NCBI GenBank assembly: GCA_017537105.1
Contig: JAFWBZ010000041.1
Coordinates: forward strand, 1 to 11,434
Source of the DNA: Clostridia bacterium
GTDB taxonomy: Bacteria > Bacillota > Clostridia > Christensenellales > Aristaeellaceae
Direction: 5' to 3'
Length of the DNA: 11,434 nt
Of this stretch, positions 7,333-11,434 are shown piece by piece; the stretch's first letter is position 1, and every line of letters starts with the position of its first letter. Both the position numbers and the translations under genes were made by a program. A model generated the notes under the pieces. That model did no database searches and was not told where the DNA came from. It saw only the letters and a program-made list of their open reading frames with translations.

Positions 7333-7376
7333 CGCCGCCGCTTCGGCTTGCCGAGCGGCGGCGTCGTTCGGATTTT
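7333..7376 (+). terminator. GC-rich hairpin after rpsO, probable partial terminator
   Basis: A nine-base-pair stem CGCCGCCGC (7333-7341) pairs with GCGGCGGCG (7355-7363) and extends inward through a one-base bulge by CGG/CCG around a CTTG loop. The T-run (7373-7376) is short and nine bases away from the stem, so termination may be incomplete, letting some transcripts continue into pnp. It may equally be an RNA-stability hairpin. Confidence 0.5.
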
Positions 7377-7411
7377 CCGGCATTGGAGTCGTGTCGAAGA
7401 CCGGACCTGCC

Positions 7412-7467
7412 GCGATGTGCGGACGCCAGGATGCGGAGATGTCCGCAGGCGCGCGTCTGTACATCGC
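7412..7467 (+). ncRNA. Candidate structured leader upstream of pnp
   Basis: Two perfectly matched stems are nested and stacked: GCGATGT (7412-7418) with ACATCGC (7461-7467), and directly inside it GCGGAC (7419-7424) with GTCCGC (7441-7446). A 14-base strand (7447-7460) lies between the two right arms. A further hairpin, CGGCC (7491-7495) with GGCCG (7506-7510), follows. The whole rpsO-pnp spacer (7301-7589) has no credible gene. In enterobacteria the pnp leader folds into hairpins cut by RNase III and used by PNPase to repress itself; a similar role is only an inference here. Confidence 0.35.
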
Positions 7468-7589
7468 ATCGGGAGGGTGAACGGGGCATCCGGCCGCATG
7501 TCGCGGGCCGTCGGGTTCCGGCGTTCCCATTCTTCATTGTGGTATCAATAAAAGTCAATATAGAAGAGACCCAAGGAGGGCTACACACC

Positions 7590-9773
7590 ATGTTCAAGAG
7601 CTATTCCATGGAGCTGGGCGGACGCACGCTCACGCTCGAGTTCGGCAAGTATGCCGAGCAGGCCAGCGGCGCCACCTTCGTGCGCTATGGCGAAACCTGC
7701 GTGCTGGTCACCGCGACGGTGGCCGAAACCCCGCGCCCGGGCATCGATTTCTTCCCGCTGAGCGTGGACTTTGAAGAGAAGCTGTATTCCGTCGGCCACA
7801 TTCCGGGCTCTTGGAACCGCCGCGAGGGCCGGCCGGCCGAGAAGGCCATCCTGACCAGCCGCCTGATCGACCGCCCCCTGCGCCCGCTGTTCCCCAAGGG
7901 AATGCGCCACGACGTGTCCGTGGTCGCGACCGTGATGTCCGTCGACCAGGACAATATTCCCGACATCCCCGCCATGATCGGCGCTTCCGCGGCGCTGTCC
8001 ACCTCCTACATTCCGTGGGCCGGCCCCATCGGCGCTGTGAATATCGGCTATGTGGATGAGCAGTATATCGTGAACCCCACCGTCGAGCAGCGGGAGCAGT
8101 CCCTGCTGAACCTGACCGTCGCCGGCACCTCTGAGGCCGTGCTGATGGTCGAGGCGGGCGCGAAGGAGGTCTCCGAGGAGGTCATGCTGGGCGCGATCCT
8201 GTTCGCCCACGAGGAGATCAAGAAGATCGTCGCCTTCATCAACGACATCGTCGCCGAGATCGGCAAGGAAAAGAAGGAATTCCCGCTGCAGCTGCCCGGC
8301 GAGGACGTGAAGGAAGCGGTTCGCGCCTATGCCCTCGAGAAGGTCGAGTGGATGTTTGAGACCTTCGACCGCTCCGAGCGCAATGCCCGGGAGGAGCAGG
8401 TGAAGGCCGAGGTCGCCGAGCACTTTGCGGAGGAGTTCGAGGGCCGCGAGCAGGAGGTCGCCGATGCGCTGTACGGCGTGCAGAAGGAAGTCATGCGCCG
8501 CCATATCATCGATAAGGGCGTCCGTCCCGACGGCCGCAAGCTCACCGAGGTTCGCCCGATCTGGTGCGAAGTCGGCGTGCTGCCCCGTCCCCATGGCTCC
8601 GGCGTGTTTACCCGCGGCCAGACCCAGGTCATGACCGTGGCCACCCTGGCCCCGATGTCCGAGCAGCAGATCATCGACGGCATCGGCACCGAGGACCGCA
8701 AGCGCTACATGCACCACTACAACTTCCCTGGCTATTCCACCGGCGAGGCCAAGCCCGCCCGCTCTCCGGGACGCCGCGAGATCGGCCACGGCGCGCTGGC
8801 GGAGCGCGCGCTGCTGCCCATGATCCCCTCTGTGGAGGAGTTCCCGTACTGCCTGCGCCTGGTCTCCGAGGTCATGAGCTCCAACGGCTCCACCTCCCAG
8901 GCCTCTGTCTGCGGCAGCACCCTGGCCCTGATGGACGCGGGCGTGCCGATCAAGCGCCCCGTGGCCGGCGTGGCCATGGGCCTGATCAAGGATGTTGAGA
9001 ACACCGGCAAGGTGGCCGTGCTGACCGACATCCAGGGCCTGGAGGACTTCCTGGGCGACATGGACTTCAAGGTGGCCGGCACTGCCCAGGGCATCACCGC
9101 CATCCAGATGGACATCAAGATCAAGGGCATCGACGAGGCCATCCTGCGCCAGGCGCTGGCCCAGGCCTACGACGGCCGCATGCACATCCTGGGCAAGATG
9201 CTCGAGGTGCTGCCCGCGCCGCGCGAGGAGCTGTCCAAGCACGCGCCCAAGATCGTCCACTTCATGATCAACCCCGAGAAGATCGGCGAGGTCGTCGGCC
9301 CCCGCGGCAAGACCATCAACAAGATCATCGAGGAGACCGGCGTGAAGATCGACATCGAGGACGACGGCAGCGTGTTCATCGCCACCGAGGATTCCGAGGC
9401 CGCCAGGCGCGCCCGTCAGATCATCGAGGGCATCGCCAAGGATCCCCAGGTCGGCGACGTATACACCGGCAAGGTGGTCCGCATCATGACCTTCGGTGCG
9501 TTCGTGGAGTTCGCCCCCGGCAAGGACGGCCTGATCCACATCTCCAAGCTCGCCAATGAGCGCGTGGAGAAGGTGGAGGACGTCGTGAACATCGGCGATA
9601 CTCTCGAGGTCCGCATCGGCGAGATCGATGACCAGGGCCGCATCAACTTGGTGCGCAACGACATCGTGTACGACGACGACTCCATGCCCGTGCGCCGTCC
9701 TCCGCGCCGCGACGGCGACCGCGGAGACCGCCGCGGCGGCGATCGCGACCGCAGGCCGCGCCGCAGGGACTGA
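7590..9773 (+). CDS. pnp: Polyribonucleotide nucleotidyltransferase (PNPase)
   Basis: 727 residues, complete. A phosphate-dependent 3'-to-5' exoribonuclease and RNA tailing enzyme of the cytoplasmic degradosome. Domains in order: first RNase PH domain from the N-terminus (GGRTLTLEFGKYAEQ), a helical linker, the second, catalytic RNase PH domain (RPDGRKLTEVRPI; GSGVFTRGQTQVM; LGDMDFKVAGT; IQMDIKIKGI), a KH domain with the GxxG-type loop VVGPRGK (9292-9312), and an S1 domain beginning about residue 621 (DVYTGKVVRIMTFGAFVEF). The last 30 or so residues are rich in Arg, Asp and Gly. The start at 7590 has AAGGAGGG (7573-7580) at 9 bases; upstream in-frame sequence is not family-like. It is separated from rpsO by a 289-base structured spacer and is probably read at least partly from the rpsO promoter. 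Confidence 0.98.
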   Translation: MFKSYSMELGGRTLTLEFGKYAEQASGATFVRYGETCVLVTATVAETPRPGIDFFPLSVDFEEKLYSVGHIPGSWNRREGRPAEKAILTSRLIDRPLRPLFPKGMRHDVSVVATVMSVDQDNIPDIPAMIGASAALSTSYIPWAGPIGAVNIGYVDEQYIVNPTVEQREQSLLNLTVAGTSEAVLMVEAGAKEVSEEVMLGAILFAHEEIKKIVAFINDIVAEIGKEKKEFPLQLPGEDVKEAVRAYALEKVEWMFETFDRSERNAREEQVKAEVAEHFAEEFEGREQEVADALYGVQKEVMRRHIIDKGVRPDGRKLTEVRPIWCEVGVLPRPHGSGVFTRGQTQVMTVATLAPMSEQQIIDGIGTEDRKRYMHHYNFPGYSTGEAKPARSPGRREIGHGALAERALLPMIPSVEEFPYCLRLVSEVMSSNGSTSQASVCGSTLALMDAGVPIKRPVAGVAMGLIKDVENTGKVAVLTDIQGLEDFLGDMDFKVAGTAQGITAIQMDIKIKGIDEAILRQALAQAYDGRMHILGKMLEVLPAPREELSKHAPKIVHFMINPEKIGEVVGPRGKTINKIIEETGVKIDIEDDGSVFIATEDSEAARRARQIIEGIAKDPQVGDVYTGKVVRIMTFGAFVEFAPGKDGLIHISKLANERVEKVEDVVNIGDTLEVRIGEIDDQGRINLVRNDIVYDDDSMPVRRPPRRDGDRGDRRGGDRDRRPRRRD

Positions 9774-9843
9774 CCGGAATCAAACAAATGGGAAGTGGGC
9801 ATACTTTGTATGGCCATTTCCTGCATTCTGAGGCAGGCGTATG

Positions 9844-9870
9844 GCCGGGACCTATGGTCCCGGCATATTT
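9844..9870 (+). terminator. Probable terminator hairpin after pnp
   Basis: A perfect nine-base-pair GC-rich stem (GCCGGGACC at 9844-9852, GGTCCCGGC at 9856-9864) with a three-base TAT loop is followed by ATATTT. The T-run is short, so efficiency is uncertain. It is 70 bases past the pnp stop. A weaker, mutually exclusive hairpin precedes it (9812-9846). Confidence 0.6.
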
Positions 9871-9905
9871 CGCCGTCGCCATGGATTTGGGCATCTGCTG
9901 ACGAT

Positions 9906-9934
9906 GTGACGCGCTGCAGCCATCTTTGGATAAT
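9906..9934 (+). promoter_or_regulatory. Possible promoter of the LTA-synthase-like gene
   Basis: GTGACG (9906-9911) and GATAAT (9929-9934) with a 17-base spacer match consensus at four and five of six bases. It lies after the pnp hairpin and about 90 bases before the start codon. Another TATGAT at 9957-9962 has no good -35 partner. Tentative. Confidence 0.35.
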
Positions 9935-10020
9935 CCAATACCGCGTGATATCGGTGTATGATTCTGATATTCGACAGTTGGCAGAATCTCACCGCATCTA
10001 TGAGGTGGGAGAAGCATCTT

Positions 10021-11434
10021 ATGAAGATTAAATGGATCGACAATCCGCAAAGACGCATAGCCGCCCTTTTGGCGGCGGCGTTTCTTGGACTTGCACATTT
10101 GTTCATCAAACTGGTTCTGCCGTGGTATCCGATGGCGTACCTGGCAGTGATGGCCTGTGCTTTCTTTGCAGTCGTCTATTTGACACTGTCGATGCAGATT
10201 GAGGCAGATCGCACTTGGGGCTATCTGGTCGTGCAGATCGCCGCGGCTGCTGCAGGCGCTTTCATCATGAATATGCCGATGTTCGAATACTCGCGCATTG
10301 TTCCGATGGCGTTCGTGTATACAACCTGTATCGCGCTTGTACTCCAGCTTGTTGCTTTTGCGGTCAGCGGTCGCTTAAAGTGGTTCTGCGCGCTATGGTT
10401 GACGATTGCATGGATCTATGGCATTGTTACCGTTCAGGTGTTTGCCTTTACCGGCAATATGATTACGCTGAGCCAGATACTTTCCATACGTACAGGGCTT
10501 AACGTGCTGCGCAGCTATACGCCTTCCTTCGCCCCATTCATGCTGTCCTCTACGCTGCTTTATGTTCTGTCGATGATAGCGCTGTTGCGCGTTCACCAGT
10601 CGGTTCCCACAGGTCTGAGCTGTCGCTTGTTCACGCTTGTTGTCGCTGCGGTTGTGGCTGTTCTCCCGGCAAATGCATGGAGGACCATGAAGCCAACGAC
10701 CTTCGAAGACAACTGTATGCGTGTCTATGGCATACCGATGGAGTTGCTGCTGGAGCTGAAGAACTTCCGTGTTTCGCCACCGGAGGCTTACGCCTTGGAC
10801 AAGGCCGCGGCGCTGGCTGTGCGATATGTTCCCGTCAAGAAAACAGAGACGAAGAAACCCCACATCATCGCTGTCATGTTCGAAGCCTTCAGCGATTTGT
10901 CTGTCCTTGGAGCGTTCGATACAGACGTCGACCCGTTGGCATTTACGCGATCGCTGTGGAACGAATCCATTCACGGCTATTACCTGGCTTCGACGCTGGC
11001 TGGGGGCACATCGCGCAGCGAATGGGAGTTTCTGACGGGCAACAGCATGTATTTCCTTCCAGACGCAGCCATACCATTCAGGCAGTATATGTCTGATTCA
11101 GTTCATTCTGTCGTCGGGCTGCTTGAAAACGAAGGCTATCATACGATTGGCATGCACCCCTTCGATGGCAGCGGTTGGGACCGCAACAGGGTCTATCCTG
11201 CGATGGGCTTCGACGAGATCTACTTCGAGGATGATCTGGAGTGGGACAGCCGCGTGCGGGGATATGTTTCGGACAGCGCTTTTGTCCATCAGGTCATCCG
11301 CCTGTTCGAATCCAAGCCTGAGGACGCGCCGATGTTCCTCTTTGGCGTCACCATGCAGAACCACGGCGGGTATGCCGTGGAGGGTTTTGATCCCATCGTC
11401 CACATTGAGGGGCTGAACATTGACTGCGGTGAAG
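10021..11434 (+). CDS. LTA synthase / phosphoglycerol transferase family membrane protein (3' end cut by window)
   Basis: The frame is open from the ATG at 10021 through the window end, 471 codons without a stop. The N-terminal 220 residues hold five to seven hydrophobic stretches (about 13-33, 38-58, 67-84, 95-116, 121-142, 170-190, 202-216), followed by an extracytoplasmic sulfatase-fold domain. Seen there: MFEAFSD with metal-ligand candidate E288, GGTSRSEWEFLTG with T330 as the candidate nucleophile, W386 and R388 in the GWDRNRVY block, GFDEIYF and FGVTMQNHGGY. These match LtaS-type enzymes that move phosphoglycerol from phosphatidylglycerol onto lipoteichoic acid or related glycans; the last metal ligands lie beyond the window. 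GGGAG (10007-10011) is 9 bases before this start; the in-frame ATG at 10000 has no such site. Codon use is clearly more AT-rich than in the genes to its left. Confidence 0.9.
   Translation, partial: MKIKWIDNPQRRIAALLAAAFLGLAHLFIKLVLPWYPMAYLAVMACAFFAVVYLTLSMQIEADRTWGYLVVQIAAAAAGAFIMNMPMFEYSRIVPMAFVYTTCIALVLQLVAFAVSGRLKWFCALWLTIAWIYGIVTVQVFAFTGNMITLSQILSIRTGLNVLRSYTPSFAPFMLSSTLLYVLSMIALLRVHQSVPTGLSCRLFTLVVAAVVAVLPANAWRTMKPTTFEDNCMRVYGIPMELLLELKNFRVSPPEAYALDKAAALAVRYVPVKKTETKKPHIIAVMFEAFSDLSVLGAFDTDVDPLAFTRSLWNESIHGYYLASTLAGGTSRSEWEFLTGNSMYFLPDAAIPFRQYMSDSVHSVVGLLENEGYHTIGMHPFDGSGWDRNRVYPAMGFDEIYFEDDLEWDSRVRGYVSDSAFVHQVIRLFESKPEDAPMFLFGVTMQNHGGYAVEGFDPIVHIEGLNIDCGE

Noticed and set aside
7581..9539. 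Very long open frame (652 codons) on the minus strand opposite pnp
   Set aside because: It is antisense to an unmistakable pnp, has repetitive His/Leu/Asp-rich composition typical of mirror frames in GC-rich DNA, and resembles no family.
9795..10031. Small plus-strand open frame of 78 codons between pnp and the LTA-synthase-like gene
   Set aside because: It starts without a ribosome binding site, runs through the terminator hairpin and candidate promoter, and overlaps the start of the next gene.
1..11434. CRISPR arrays, tRNA genes, insertion-sequence ends, attachment sites
   Set aside because: No regularly spaced repeats, cloverleaf sequences, transposase frames or flanking direct repeats were seen on either strand.

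Overview
The window is GC-rich DNA from what looks like a Firmicute (Clostridia-like) chromosome. This rests on the gene order nrnA-truB-ribF ... rpsO-pnp, on GGAGG-type ribosome binding sites at well-resolved starts, on vegetative -35/-10 promoters with 17-base spacers, and on an LTA-synthase-like protein. Genus cannot be told from the sequence alone.

Left part (1-2265): the 3' part of nrnA, then truB and ribF, all on the plus strand and joined by ATGA-type stop/start overlaps, so one translation-coupled operon for nano-RNA turnover, tRNA U55 modification and flavin cofactor synthesis. The ribF product is only 188 residues: the FMN adenylyltransferase half is present and the riboflavin kinase half is missing.

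Middle part (2266-6896): where many Firmicutes have ribF followed directly by rpsO, four other genes are found. A CAT-family acyltransferase on the plus strand is closed by a strong terminator. Converging on it from the minus strand are an M19 dipeptidase and a TetM-like/EF-G-like GTPase. The GTPase reading frame is broken by one base about 50 codons before its natural end. Divergent from the dipeptidase is a TtcA-like tRNA thiolase on the plus strand with its own clear promoter.

Right part (6897-9870): rpsO, with an extended -10 promoter and a leader of about 100 bases, then a 289-base structured spacer, then complete pnp with KH and S1 domains and an Arg/Asp-rich tail. Hairpins follow pnp.

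Right edge (10021-11434): a membrane-anchored LTA synthase/phosphoglycerol transferase of the sulfatase fold, cut by the window end. Its base composition is visibly more AT-rich than everything to its left, which suggests a different history.

I did not find a convincing new multi-gene system. The most notable points are the half-length RibF at the edge of a four-gene insertion, the frameshifted TetM-like factor with a non-Tet domain IV tip, the structured rpsO-pnp spacer and the compositional change at the right edge.
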